From Rhynchonema sp. JSB1_4 (Eukaryota; Nematoda; Chromadorea; Monhysterida; Xyalidae): DNA of 64,000 nt. Below are positions 21,288 through 34,584 of the stretch, piece after piece (within the stretch, counting starts at the first letter, position 1; every line of letters starts with the position of its first letter). The notes beneath the pieces were generated by a model. The model made no database searches and was not told the DNA's origin. It was given only the letters and a program-made list of their open reading frames with translations. The DNA is taken from NCBI GenBank assembly GCA_030248065.1, contig JASAMV010004273.1, positions 1 through 64,000 on the forward strand, in the 5' to 3' direction. A program made the position numbers and the translations under genes.

Positions 21288-24200
21288 TCAAATTGGTGAA
21301 CAACTGACTTCTGCATCGCTAAATTCCGAATCCGAATCGTCTTCGACTTCTCCTTCACTCAGTTCCTCATCCTCACTTTCGTCAAGTCCGGGTGCACCTG
21401 ACCGGCCGCGCGTGGGCGTGTTGACGATTGACGGACGTCGACGTGGTCGCAATCGACGGGCGATCGGGGTTGGCGAACGTTGGGAAACCGTACTGTCACG
21501 ATCGGCCGACGCATTGATTGGGGTGGAAGGTGGGCTGTCATTTACCACTTGATCATCGTTGTTGTGCGGCGATCCAGCAACGGAATGAATTGCAATTGGA
21601 GAGGGTGCTTGGGCATCTGTGAGATTGTGCAGAGAAGAAGCCGGCTCCGGGCTGCTCTGATTGGCAATTTCTGCAAATGTGTTCGTCAGGGATTGGGGCG
21701 ACAGCGCAATTGGCGAGCCGGGCATGGTTGTGCTTTGATCAGACAATGGGGACAAGTCAATTTGTGGCCAATTTGAGAATTGTTCATCGTATTCATTCGA
21801 CCGATTAGGGGTCATGTCGATGTTGACCGGCCCCGGCGACAGGAGTAGTCGATGACTCGAGTTCTCCAACCGATCGGCAGACTCCTCCAAAAGAAGTTTT
21901 GTTCTGCTTATGCGCGCGCATATTGCCCTTCTGTTCCAAAATGGATGTACCAGCAGTAAATAAAATAGTGCGACGTGTTTACATACCTGCGCAGCATCAA
22001 TGTTTGCAGTTTGTTGGAATACTGTGTTGATGATATCGACGGCGTCATCCACACAACGTGCAATGCCACTCGCCACCAACATCCCACTATTGGTCGGATG
22101 GATGAAGACTGATGCACCGGACTGCGCCTGAAGCAGCAAACTCAATTTTGCTGTCTGCACCGTTTAGTTGGTGAATTGATCGGGACCTGATTTTCAGTTC
22201 AATTTCAAGAATATTCACCATGGCTTGCACACTGTACATCAATACACACATTAGCGATGTCGGTGCGGTGGTAGAAATGGTTGGCATGATCACCAAATGC
22301 TCACTAAAGGCTAACACAGGCTATACCATTTTACCAAACCGCACCGACCACCAAATTTGGTACAGGTCTCTACAGTGGTTGATAGAACGTCAACGGCAGA
22401 TTGTGGCTATTTCCAAGAAATGCCCTCAACCTCCTTATACCAATGTGATGTATGTTCATCATGTCATTATCCCAATAACCGAGAATGTCGGATCCCGGCC
22501 CTGCAAATTTGCCAGAGGCGTTGCACTGACGAGCCCTGGCGCCTCGGTCAGTCTGCGAAAGCAGGGCGAAACAGACCAACATTACTGCACGCAGTATACT
22601 CTGACAATACTTTTGGGAGAAACTTTTCAAACGCGTTGCCTGATCCGTAAAGCACACGCAACAGGCGCAGCCAGCTGAGTTTCGTAGCATTTCGCAAATC
22701 ACCACGTTAGACTTGTGTGTTGAGTGGCTGGCAGTCACGTGACCGCTGCAGCTAACACACGCATGATGAGCTTTACGGATCAGGCAACGCGTTTGAAAAG
22801 TTTCTCCCAAAGCTATTGTCAGAGTATACATAACCATACAAAAAGAGAAGTCAGGCGAGAAGAGGTGGTCAAACAGTGAAAACAACAGACTGTGCTTGAG
22901 CACACCAAGCTTGCACCAACCGTGGTTTCCCTCAAAATGCGGCCGTTGTCCCGTCGCAGCAACAACCACTTCGATCTATCTATGTCAATGTGCTCTTCCA
23001 CCAGTTCACGCCTTTGTATGTATTCCTTAAGAATAGTGTTACGTAAAGTTAGCGTAACAAAAATATTTGCACTTTCCATCCGTGTGGTTTTTTACCAGCG
23101 CGCAATGGACAGCCGAATCACCGGAGTTTTCCATATAAAGCCACTAGGGAAAACTCCGATGCCGAATTCTAAAGGCGACGATGACAACTTCTCACGGCTT
23201 ACAGGGGCTGAGCTCAGACCAAAATCTACGTTAGGTATGCATGAGAAAGGTCTCATCGAATAAATGTCATGATGTCACTTACAACTATTTGGTTTAATAT
23301 CGACGTGATCAGTTTGGGACACTTTCCATGCAGTAAAATCATTGGTACGCAAGCGGAATTGAGCACAACTTCGTGCATCAGCCCATTTTTCTCCGCCATA
23401 TTGCCAAGCTGAAAAACACAGCAGATAAAATCTGAGATTGCGCTGGCCCTCTGTTTTAACACGCGCTCTAATGCGTGTGTATGGGCAATCCGCCAGCTCA
23501 TGGCACTCGCGCACACAGGCTACATGCTACATACGCCGCAATGAATGCATCTATTCTCTGCAGTATTCATTGAAACATCCCCAAATTTTGCAGAGGCAGG
23601 CCGAAAAGTGTTATGGCAAGCAGCTAATGAAAACCGGATAAATTAAAAAAGCGGTAATCAAAGTATGACATTCGCCCAAAGCGTACATCTTGTTTAGAAA
23701 ATGGCGGTGCTGCGCACGCCGGGTAACAAAGGCCATGAGCCGAGGAAACTACATATTCCCTAATTATTCGGGGGCATAGAAGTTATGTATCATAACAAAC
23801 CATGGGGTGACACACAGTTTTTCAGTAAAAACAACGGTCAGGGCGGGTTTGTCCATCTACAGCACATGTGGGCTGAAAGCGAAATCCTGAGGCGTGATGT
23901 CAAGATCGCGAGCGATCTGATAAAAAAACATCGAAGCATCGGGCGCAATATTCTGTACGTATGTATAGGTATAATACTTTGTAGGTAACCTGATTATTGA
24001 CATCGGTAAGCGCAAATCATTTAAATCTAACTCACTGTTTTGTTCAATTCGGTTTTTGTGCCATTCAAGGCAATATTCTGGCCCTTCTTGGTCGTCAACT
24101 CCAGCTCGCCTCTCGAAATATCACGAAAAGACTGCAAGTGCGACATGAAAACATTATGAAATCGTTGTGGCACAAAGGGAATCGCTGGAATTAGCCGCCG

Positions 24201-27200
24201 CATCAACTGTGTAGGCAAGCACGAACGGTACCTACCGCGATTGTCCATGGGCAATGAGAGTTTTGTTTGAACTTGAACAGTAATTTGTGATCGAGCCGGG
24301 TACTCCGATAACCTTGACCATTTATGTTATCCATTTGTGAAGTGAGGGAGAAACAAATTTTGTGCTACTCAAAGTTAATACTCTTACACGCACTCTCGCG
24401 GCCTTGCCGTAGCCCGACTATGGTGCTTGCCTTCAAAGTTTGATGTTGGACGCATGTACTGTATTCAGTGAAACATCAAGGAATGATTGCGTTCGTGATT
24501 GCATACCAGTGTGCGGCATACACAGATGACCAACTAACCGCTGCTCGGTAGTAGTGTAGCACGGCTTGTTCGTACCCTTTTTCCTTGTCAGACCATTCGG
24601 CCCAATCGTTCAGGCATTCGTCCTGAAATAGTTTCCGTTCTCATCTTCAACTCGTGTAAATTGTCCGTTTGGAACACGTGGGGTTGCATTTCACACAACA
24701 GCCTTCAAGTTTGACAGACAAACCGATCACCCATGGGAACCGAATCCTGGTAGGATGTTGGATGTTGATAATTGGTTATTAAGTCGTGAAAAGAAGTTTT
24801 CAAGATTATTTTGGTGTGCCCGATCCATCGTTAACCTTGACCAAACGAGTAAGAACTGAGAATGCTGGTGAAGTATGTAATTGGCATCCACACTAGTACA
24901 CAATTCCTTTTGCCACGAAACCATAAGGGCAAATTTTACATGAGAAAATGCTGCGTTCTGCTTACAAAAACTATTGTAAGTCGACAAGATACTGGTTATT
25001 CTGAATCAGAAACTTATAGATTGTTTGTGAATATGCGATGTTCAGTCAAGACTCTCACCTGAAAGATCTGTGCACCTTCCCCACTGGCATTCTTCTCGCC
25101 ACCGTCTTCACGTGATGTTGGTGCTGTGTTGCTTTGGTCGTGCTGTAAAAGAATGTGCAGTGTTCGATTAAAATACAGCAATTTTTCTTTGATCCTCTAA
25201 TCAGGTATCGAATTACCACCCGACCATTATATTTCACGATGGCAGAAAGTTGGTCAACGGTGAATACAACGAATAACCACCCAATCAGACGAATAGCATC
25301 AAAAAAATTTTAAGACACACGAAACAAAATCTAGAGCCAAACAAACCAACCACCTGCCGTCCGAATAAACGGCCCAATTCCGAACGATCCTGAAAGTCAC
25401 AGATTGAGGATGTCATGATATTCAAGGTATACATGTATATCATCCATCACAAGCAACAATCAATTCTTTACCATCACAATTTGACGTCCGAGCGTCTGTT
25501 CGGTCTCTTGGACGGACGAGAGCAGGTCGGTCGTGCCCGTCTCCAAAGAATTAGTTCGCTTGTCCTGCAACAAGAACATGATGGTACCGTAATGAATGAT
25601 GAATTCAAAATATGGGGCTGTCAGTACTCAGTGCATGTACATTTGCCGTTGAAGCTGCTAATTCGCTCCAGACCCCGAAATTCCGATTCATTCATATTCA
25701 ATGTGCATTGTAATGCGATACGTTTTCTGCTCGTTTCGACCTGCATATTCACAGAAGGAGGGTGTGGTGCGCCAGGTCAGCGTCAGTGCGAAAGGGCCAC
25801 ATTACCACGTGACCCCAAGTCCGAACTAGTTTGGACCAAAAATGCACAAGCCAGGAACATGCATGATAATGAGTCCTTCAGGAACGGAATCATGAATTGG
25901 TGTCCACAAGCTGTGTAACGTCTAGATTAGCGCATCCAGTGACAAAAACGTCCAGTGTAAGCGACCCGAATCAAGAAATATACAGCTGATGTTTCACAGA
26001 ACTGGTGTAAGTTCGCACATTGCTGAGCGTCACGAAGCGAATTCCTGCGTTTTGTGTGCAGCACATTCCGAACACGCTGACTGGCACCAACAAGACAAGA
26101 CTTTGCCGACAAGCCAACTTGGGGTATATCACACTCGGTGATCGGCTTGGTCCGGTCTGGTGCGGTCTTGCCACGGTCACGTATAAGCGTTTGTATTACT
26201 ATACTTCAGCATAGTCTTGCGAGTTGCTTATTGCCAGGGCCACTAATTTTGACTAGCGTCAAGGCATATGGTTCCCAAAGGGCAAATAAACAATTTCAGG
26301 TTGGTCAATGGTAGCAGAAAAGTCATGTGACAGCACGTAAATCCGGGCCGGACAAATCACCAAGGCTGATATCCTGTCCAACATCCGGTATTGACCATGA
26401 ACGACCTTTCCACTATGCACATTGTGCGTGACCAAAATAAACTCTGACCAATTGTTCCTTCTGCTCAGAATCGTAAAGACCATTTTTTAGGTCTGACAGC
26501 GTGGCCAACGAATCCCTGATGGCATAACAGTCATCGTACAGTGACAAGCTCCCATAAATGAGCTTCAATCGAATTTCGTCGACGTACGTTTCGGCATCTG
26601 AAAGAAAAAGACAGCCGTGGCCATCGACAGAAGAACGATGATAATTACAATTGCCAGTCAATCAACACTTTGACAACCGTAAGTTTGGGAGAACGCGAGG
26701 CCTGGTCACACCGAGCGAACTGTCAGCACGAGCTCACAGGCCGTTCTTGTGCGTCGTGCGGATCAGGGTGATTAGAAAACGTTCAAAAAATGCTCTCAAA
26801 AAGGTTGATTGAACTATTCCAGTTGATGCAGCACAGAAGTTTAGCTGCACACAAAGGCTAGCTTACATATTATAAGCGTCGACGCTCATCATCTACATTT
26901 ATACAATGTAAACGCAGAGCGTCGGTCACAAAATAATTAGCTGAAAACACCAACCACTGATTTGCCGGTTTTCGTCCGCCAGAAAATCGCGCAGCCATTG
27001 GAAGCGATCAGAAAGTTCATCAGTGCATGAGCGCCAGTTCGTTGGCAACGAGTCAAGATCTCCGCTCACCAAGTGTCTCAGAAGCTCGACACAACGCCGT
27101 TCGGCCGCCAGTTTCTGCAGGAACACAAGCATACGGTATACTGCACTGCAAATGAATGGTCAATGCCTGGAATTGTTGGTATCAAAATTGGGGCTTGGGC

Positions 27201-29914
27201 TATACTTGCACTATTTTATACCACTTTGACGACTCTAATTCAGGGAACGCAATGGACAAGCAGACACAAAATCCACTTCCATCCCCTTCCTCTGTAAGAA
27301 ACAGAATTTTCTATGTTGCCTACCCTGATTCGTCAAGGCAGCGCTAAAACCATATCCCAATATTTTGAAGGCACATTCCGTTCCAGACCACAGAATGTTA
27401 GTGGTACGCGAATAAACCATTGCTGTACTTTGCAGGCACGAGCACACACGAAATGATCCGCATGCGTGACCAAGACCGAACCAATCAGATTGATGCCGGC
27501 GTTTTGGGCGTCCGCCAGGCCGGGATTTCGACTGCGACATTCACAATGATCCATAAATATGGCACAGAATAATTCCCTTTAACAAACCGTCTGTTCGTCC
27601 GCGGCTGGCTCCAATTCCTTGATAGCTTGGTAAATCGGGCCAAAGATATTGTTGAGGGACGGCAGACGCGACTCGACAATGTGAATTCCAATTTCCAGAT
27701 GGAGTTCGCGTATCAGAATTCCAAACTCTGAAGAACAAACAGTAATACAAATTGCTCGGAACAGGTTCAGTCTCAGTGTGAATCGCACGCACGAAAAAGC
27801 AATCGCGCCTTTGAGCTCATTCTGAATGGGTTGTCCATATGTCAAGGTGATTATGTCAATCATCGCATCAACTGACCGTAAATGCGATGCCAATCGTAGT
27901 CACTGTTCACCCAGTCGATGAGCCCATTCCATTTCCTTTTGATCCCGACGTGCGCCCTCCAGTCTCCCAACGTGTCCATTTCTTTAGGTAATTCCAGCCG
28001 CAGCATTTTGTCAATTTCGGCGATGAAGTGCTGATGCTGAAAACAGATTTGCGATAGTCAGTGACATTTTTTGAAACAATAAAGACAATAAATAAACTCG
28101 AGTGCTGCACAAATAACAAAAGCTGAGAACGAAATCTACGAAAATTTACTTTTTTAAATTTAATTAATAAACTTACATGATTTGTAGCATTGAACAACAT
28201 TTTGGACACATCATTCACTTTTCTTGTTGCCCACTTGAGCTTTCGGTGTGGTGAGATTGGCTGAAAAGTTTATATCAATTTCAATGTGAACTCAATTTAT
28301 AACTTTTCTTTGAACTTGGAGGAAAATATATTATTGTGCTATGGCCCGCATCGTTAGAGCCAGAATTGGATTAAAAAAAATTTATTATTTTTTTATTCCG
28401 GACCCACAAAAAATGGTTTCTTGAAAAGAAATGAAATTTCTGAAATCATTTTACTTAGGTGTGGTCTGGCGGTACCCATGCCTGACACTGGTTCAGAGTC
28501 GGGCTTGGACCGAAGGTACAGTCGTGAGTTTGGATCTTCCGTCCGTGACTGTTCAGTGCTCGACGTTTGTTATCGTGTCCATCGGTTGAGCATCGTGGAT
28601 TTGTGATTTGCGTGTGACCAGCTTCGAACAACAAAAATTCTCAAGTGTGCAACTCACCGGTGCCGACATGTTGTGTGGGTTGTCACGCTCAGGGGTTGGC
28701 AACGGCAGTTGGGTAATGATCGTCGAATCGCTTGATGGTCTCGATGTGGTGACAGCGGGCAGTTGTTGTTCCTGTAAAGTGGGAATATAAGATTGTTCGC
28801 TGGCATGGCACTACTTTATCAGTCTAGCAAGCCCGGTGTGTGATAATACATAGTAAATTTTGAACGCATGCGTCAATGCAAATCGTCAACTCTGGTCGAA
28901 AACTCCAGTAGAATTGAATGAGCGCGAGAAATATCGACAATAGGACTGAGTTAGAGAGTTGACGATGTGAGTTGACTACACGAATATCAGCCAGCTTTTC
29001 AGGGCTATAGTATATGATGCCAATCACAAATCCACAGCGCCTAACCCAACTAACATTGATCACAACCTCGGTTTCTTGAGATGATCCACGACCATCCGAT
29101 TCAAATCCCAAAATGTGTCCTGTATTGTATGCGGGGCCGGTGCCATTGGGAGGTGCACCCTGTGAAAGGGGGAAAATGAGATTGTTGACACTGGCATGGC
29201 ACTTCCCATTCTAGCAGTGCCGTGTGTGATAAATATAATACATTGTGAATATGTGTACACACATGACCCTCTGAGCTTGTGGTCTGCAACAGTCTGATGA
29301 TCATATACTGTATGTTGTTTTACTCACGCCACACATGAAAACCAACCTGCTTCGCTGGGACAATTTCGGCCGAGATTTCGCAACGTTCACTGTTCAAATG
29401 GCTCCGAATGGAGCGCAGCCACAGTTCCCCGAGATATTTGTTAGTAAACGTTATGGTGTGCAGCTTTCCATTTCTGCGGGACCATATTTGATGTTGTAGT
29501 AGTTTTATCGTTGGGGACAGCTTCACAATCGACAGTGCTGAAACAAACAGGATGCACGTTCACGTGATAATCACACATCGCGTTAAACCAATGGGTTTGT
29601 TTTCGGATACCGTGCTGGCGTGCAGGTTGGGCGTTATTCAGGAGTTTTCAAGATTTCACAAAATGTCGGTCACACACAAAAGAAATAGTGTGTATTGGTT
29701 AGCAGGAGAACCAGAATGTCCACTTAAAATAATTGGATATCGAGAGGATGAGAGTGTGGACTAGAAGGTCTCCCGACTCCCGTGCCTGTTCGCCCGAGTG
29801 CTTGAGCAAATCCACAAAGTTCCAATTTTTAATGTCACAAACTTGTTGTACCAGATGGAGCGCGGATGCGTACTCGAGTCCATGGCAAATCCGCGTTGAG
29901 TTCGATTTGCGCGT
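21288..29914 (-). CDS. Unrecognised large multi-exon gene with acidic Ser/Pro-rich C-terminus
   Basis: Candidate exons that keep one reading frame across GT-AG introns: 29537-29347, 29159-29067, 28771-28658, 28260-28177, 28036-27877, 27727-27588, 27114-26958, 26597-26449, 25564-25478, 25142-25059, 24622-24539, 24206-24036, 23408-23283 and a last open stretch from about 22155 to 21288. A further segment at 29914-29778 (GLEYASALHLVQQVC) is likely exonic, but its phase is unresolved. An exon near 27530-27434 is ambiguous between two frames. Early parts are helical with spaced tryptophans (KRKWNGLIDWVN, NWRSCTDELSDRFQWLRDF), faintly like spectrin-type repeats; the middle is mixed. The last about 190 residues are disordered, with many SP/TP sites, an RRLRPRRRPS basic patch and an acidic end (DESEDEELSEGEVEDDSD). 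A possible intron in the last stretch would break the long frame, so I read through it. The start lies upstream and was not found. No family was recognised. Confidence 0.5.
22586..22826. repeat. Foldback element in an intron of the unrecognised gene
   Basis: Arms of about 65 bases (GTATACTCTGACAATAC through CAACGCGTTTGAAAAG to CTTTACGGATCAGG) are inverted at 22590-22656 and 22756-22826. Half of the same unit recurs at 31345-31385 and 31525-31550, where another palindrome interrupts it. Confidence 0.65.
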
Positions 29915-29949
29915 CTACAGACTTTGGCTGAACCTGAAAGTATGGCTTA

Positions 29950-30102
29950 GGGCTCCACCAGATAGACCCGAAACCCGAAACCCGAAACATAAATTTTTTC
30001 TATGTCCATGTTTCGGGTTTCGGGTTTTTCAAAACCCGAAACATGGACATAGAAAAAATTTATGTTTCGGATTTCGGGTTTCGGGTCTATCTGGTGGAGC
30101 CC
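29950..30102. mobile_element. Near-perfect palindromic MITE with TTA flanks
   Basis: The element starts GGGCTCCACCAGATAGACCC and ends with its inverse, with TTA at 29947-29949 and 30103-30105. The inside repeats CCCGAAA and TTTCGGG, so the whole 153 bp can fold into one hairpin. TTA duplication with GGG ends resembles PIF/Harbinger MITEs; the assignment is inference. Confidence 0.75.
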
Positions 30103-30109
30103 TTAGTGT

Positions 30110-31340
30110 GGGTTGTGCGATTGGACCCGCTCCCGACAATCAAAGACAAAAGTAAGGTGAGGTTTTTTTGGAAGCTTTTGCCTAGGTTCGTATGCCTGCT
30201 TACCAGTGTCATTTGTCCTTTATTGCAGTCGCCTTCTATTTGCACATGATCTGTGAAACAGCATGGGCTATACACACACTGGGTGACCCAAAAAATACGG
30301 AATCCCTGTCGATCAGGCTGGATCTCGGGCTTGCATTGAGAAACTTGATGTACACTACTTATCTGGCCAGAAAGTTCGTGCGATGGCACTAGTTTGTGTT
30401 ATACAAAACGAGAGGAGCCATATGAGAGCTACACGATCACATGAAGAGCTGACCAAAAACCTCCAAATCCCCATGTTGTCAGGGTTGCTGCAAACAGCAA
30501 AAAAGTTGAGAACACTCTGGGACTGGAATCATTTAAGAGCAATAATAATGTAAGAAGTTAAACGTGGCTTCCACAAAAAATAATGATCCGAAAAGTTTTA
30601 GAAATTAAAACTTCCAAGTTGCCAGCTGATAGCCTCCGGCTGGTTATGAATCGTTGCCTGCGTGGGCGGGGAAAGCTGAATGAAACATATGAGCTGTGTT
30701 AATTCAGTTTTGATCTTTGTTGTGCGCAATGAATGATTTCGCGGCTTGTTCCGCTTTCAATGAACCATAACAGGCAAATGATAGACTTGGACCTGTTTTG
30801 GGTGGCAAGTGCAGCTCATGAGCACCACCAATGTGCATTGAATTGAAACATCAGGGATCGGTGTGTTTTTTTAATTCATGCTATTCACAGAATGGACAAC
30901 CGCCTAACCACTTCTTTAAGCTATAAACGAACTATACCCGTTCAGTCTATCACACGCTATGGCCAGAAAAGTAGCATGACGGTACTTTTGAATCACCCTA
31001 GTGTGGTACAGTGGGTAATAATACTATCCCCCTCAAAAAATCAACCTGATCAACTTTTTACGCTAGTCGAGACTTTAACCCACATTAAATCTCGAATTAT
31101 CCACGAGACAAAAATTCACGTGATCAAGGCAAGACCGGATTGGATTGATTACCAATAGTTTGATTTCGCCCAATGTTACCGCTAGCAAGCACCCATAGTA
31201 ACAGCATGAAGCCAATCAGCACTTCTTGTGTGTGACGTGTAAACCCAACCGGAAACCAACCCTGGTGCCCTCTAACAACGTGGATTCATCACTGGTCGAT
31301 TCCATTATTTGCGGTTGATAGCGCAACCCCTGCAATAGCG
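30110..31340. other. No recognised feature
   Basis: Only short frames, none with family resemblance. Upstream exons of the unrecognised gene could lie here, but none could be supported. Confidence 0.35.
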
Positions 31341-31403
31341 CCAATTAGTATTCTGACAATACTTTTGGGAGAACTTGCTCAAACGCGGGCTGATGGTTTT
31401 GTC

Positions 31404-31506
31404 GTCAAATCATCTCGTCAAACAAAGTCGTCGAACACATGAGCCCCAAATGAGCGCGAAAACTAATACATGTGTTCGACTACTTTGTTTGACGAGATGA
31501 TTTGCC
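31404..31506. repeat. Short palindrome inserted in a foldback fragment
   Basis: GTCAAATCATCTCGTCAAAC through CGAACACATG is inverted after about 28 bases. It separates two pieces (to about 31395 and from about 31525) of the repeat seen at 22586-22826. Confidence 0.6.
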
Positions 31507-31934
31507 TACATTGGTACTACAAGCCCAAACGCGGTTCCTGATCCGAAAAGCGCACTCAGCATGTGGGCCAGCAGACGCATTATATACACGTGACCGCTAC
31601 AGCTCTTACCCGCGCATCATGTCATGCGCACTGATTTCGACCAGGTTTGAAAATATCAAGAATATATGTATATCTGTTGCTACCCGCAAAGACTAGGCAG
31701 TGATAAGGAAACACCCCCAAAAGTGAGATTGGCAAATTGTAAAGACATAGAAAGACAAACGAACCGGAACACGTGAATACACAACGCACAGTCCACAAGC
31801 ACGGAAGTTCGATCCAGGCGACAGCAAAAATCAGCAATAGACGAACATGTTTTCCAGCGAATATAATGTTTTTAACGGCCGAATCTGATTGTTCGAATGA
31901 AGATTTGAATGAAGAATTTGAAACGAAGCATTTA

Positions 31935-32242
31935 GGGCGCCCTTAGTCATAGTGGAAAATGGAAATGGAAATGCAAAAAATGATCTATGTCCAGGTTTTC
32001 CATTTCCATATTCCAATATGACTAAGGGCACACTGGAAAATGGAAAATGGAAATGAAAAAACATTTCCTGCAGCAGCCATGTTTTGACATATGACAAAAA
32101 CATTTTCTGTTCCACTCAATTCTCGGCCGCTGATTGGTCAGATTTCACACCGAAAATGTTTTGTTTCATTCCATTTTCCAGTATGCCCTTAGAACATTTT
32201 TTGCATTTCCATTTCCAATTTCCACTATGACTAAGGGCGCCC
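31935..32242. mobile_element. Foldback MITE with TTA flanks and GGGCGCCC ends
   Basis: The ends are GGGCGCCCTTAGTCATAGTGG and its inverse, with TTA at 31932-31934 and 32243-32245. Inside, ATTTCCATTTTCC and GGAAAATGGAAAT alternate, and an inner GACTAAGGGC / GCCCTTAG pair suggests a smaller related element. It resembles a PIF/Harbinger-type MITE. Confidence 0.72.
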
Positions 32243-32245
32243 TTA

Positions 32246-32861
32246 GGCAGGTTGCGGCAAACTCAGTGAACGACGGCTGAACATTTTGAACGTGTACTAC
32301 ATAATACGTTAAAACAAATATGTATGAAAGGGAAGTAAAGCGACCCTTTGTGGGTGTTTAGACCAATATAATAAGGAATGACGATACATGTGTGAGAGAT
32401 CTGAGATGTTTCTGCGGTACATGCTCAGTGAAACATCACATGACTGAACGTTTGAAAACGTAGGAAAATAAGGATGTTTTCATCTTATATCGTTTACAAC
32501 GCATTTGAGGTGCGAAACTACAAATAAATAATAAAAAAACTCTGGAATGAACGCCAGGCGTTAAAGTGAATGGGACTGTCACTCATATTTGGGAAATGGA
32601 ACCATTTTTTTATCACTGGAACTGAAAGACGCAATCAAGGTGACCATTCTTCAAAAAGAAGTACCGTCGAAACGTGTCAAATGAACTGTCAAAAATTGTG
32701 TCAAAGGTGCACCTCTGGGAGTATAAGCACCAACTGATCTAGCCGCCCCCCGTGCCTGATTTTCAGGCATCGTACGGAAACAGCACATGACCGAATGAAC
32801 TATCTGAACTACTGGATTTATCGATTCCGCCGTACCAAGTAATTTCGGGACTTTATCGATA
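32246..32861. other. No recognised feature
   Basis: Unassigned sequence between two mobile elements; only short frames. Confidence 0.4.
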
Positions 32862-32869
32862 GGTATAGC

Positions 32870-33352
32870 CAGGGTTGGGCAAAAAAAGACGGCGTTTTTT
32901 TCTTAAAAAACGACGTTTTTTAAAAAAAATGTCTGGGTCGTTTTTCGTTTATTTAAATCCAGAATTTCCTTGATTTCCCTGATTTTTTAGGGAAAGTACC
33001 CTGATTTTCACGGAAAATCAATTTTTTGTCCACATTTTTTTTTTCAAAAAATTTTCGACCAATTTTTACTTTGTCGAAATACGCCGATATACGGAGTTTG
33101 ACTTTCAATGATGACCTCGGCCAAAGTTGGTCCCATGATGCGGGTCTGATATGGGATCTTAACAACTCGCCAGAAAAGGGTTGAAACCCGTTTATTATGC
33201 CTCAGAACACATAGAATTACTTCATTTAACCACGTTTTCTTCCCAACATGAGCGTTTTCCAATTTTTTGGGGCATATTTTGGTCATCTGGGCGTTTTAAA
33301 AAAACGTTTTTTTAAAACCGATTTTCTGAAAAAAAGTTTTTGCCCAACCCTG
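32870..33352. mobile_element. hAT-like MITE C2
   Basis: It begins CAGGGTTGGGCAAAAAA and ends TTTGCCCAACCCTG. The flanks GGTATAGC (32862-32869) and GATATACC (33353-33360) agree at 6 of 8 positions. The body is the inverse of C1 and C4. Confidence 0.82.
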
Positions 33353-33360
33353 GATATACC

Positions 33361-34162
33361 TGGTATGCACCGAACTTCCGTAACCTCATTCGAGCACAAG
33401 CACTGCTCAGAATCTACAAAAATGAATATAAAAGTTTATCTATATAAAAGTAATCTTCAAAATGACAGAGCACAAAGATGACCCCATACCATGCAGATGA
33501 AAAATAATAAGAAACAATCTGCGACTGGTGGCAGCAAGCAAAATCCCAGGGTGTGAGTGTAACATACAGAGAACAGCTTTGAGCATTATGTGTGCTGTGA
33601 TTTTTCATTGGCAACAACATCCATGTTGGTATCAATGCACAATAGACGTATGTATGTGTATGTATTGTGAAGAATAAGATTGACAGAACAGCGGGACCAA
33701 CATAACGGCAGACAGCGACTGCTATATCTGGAAAGACGTGTGTGTTTTTTGCATACTCTCCGCCAAAAGTGTTGCTGTTGTGGGATGGCCACACTGTCCG
33801 CTTGTAAACCACACCGGTTTGTGTGTGCAAGTGATTTGGGCCGGTACCCGAGCACTGAAATGTCGCTGATGTCAAATGGACCAGCACCAAACGCACTGAA
33901 GCTAACACAAAACAGGGAGACACAAAACAGGAAGGTGCAGAGAGACTAAATTATGTAAAACTGAAACATCACACATGTGCTAATCAAATGCAGGGCTTAT
34001 ATTCACGTCATCAACGCACAGAGTTGACGACCAGTGACGATCTGCATGGACGACCAAACAATAAGCCCGAATACAAGTCGTGGTGGGACACACAGAATTG
34101 GTCCATTATTGTGAGTTTTCCACAACGCTATAACGAATGCTACTCAACGAGTTATACAGTAT
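33361..34162. other. No recognised feature; one unassigned 169-codon frame
   Basis: A minus-strand open frame runs 33923-33414 but shows no motif, domain or codon signal I trust. Its rank as the longest frame here is not enough to call it a gene. Confidence 0.3.
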
Positions 34163-34170
34163 GCTGAAAT

Positions 34171-34576
34171 CAGGGTTGGGCAAAAAAACGACGGCGTTTT
34201 TTCTTCAAAAAACGACGTTTTTTTAAAAAAAACGCCTGGATCGCTTTTCGTTTTTTTTTAAATCCTGAATTTCCTTGATTTTCCCTGATTTTTCAGGAAA
34301 AGTACCCTGATTATCAAGGAAAATCAATTTTTTGTCCAATTTTTTTCAAAAAACTTTCAAGCAATTTTTACTTTGTCGAGATACGTCGATATACGGAGTT
34401 CGACTTTCAATGATGACCCCGGCCAAAATTTAATACTTCATTTAACCACGTTTTCTTCCCAACATGAGCGTTTTCCAATTTTCTTGGGGGCATATTTTGG
34501 TCATCTGGGCAACTTAAAACAACATTTAAAAAAAAGGATTTTTGAAAAAAAAAAACGTTTTTTTGCCCAAACCCTG
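34171..34576. mobile_element. hAT-like MITE C3
   Basis: It begins CAGGGTTGGGCAAAAAAAC and ends TTTTGCCCAAACCCTG. The exact duplication GCTGAAAT lies at 34163-34170 and 34577-34584. It lacks the CCCATATCAGACC segment of C1 and C2, so it is an internally deleted copy. Confidence 0.9.
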
Positions 34577-34584
34577 GCTGAAAT

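Noticed and set aside
33414..33923. 169-codon minus-strand frame
   Set aside because: No motif, splice support or codon pattern; likely chance.
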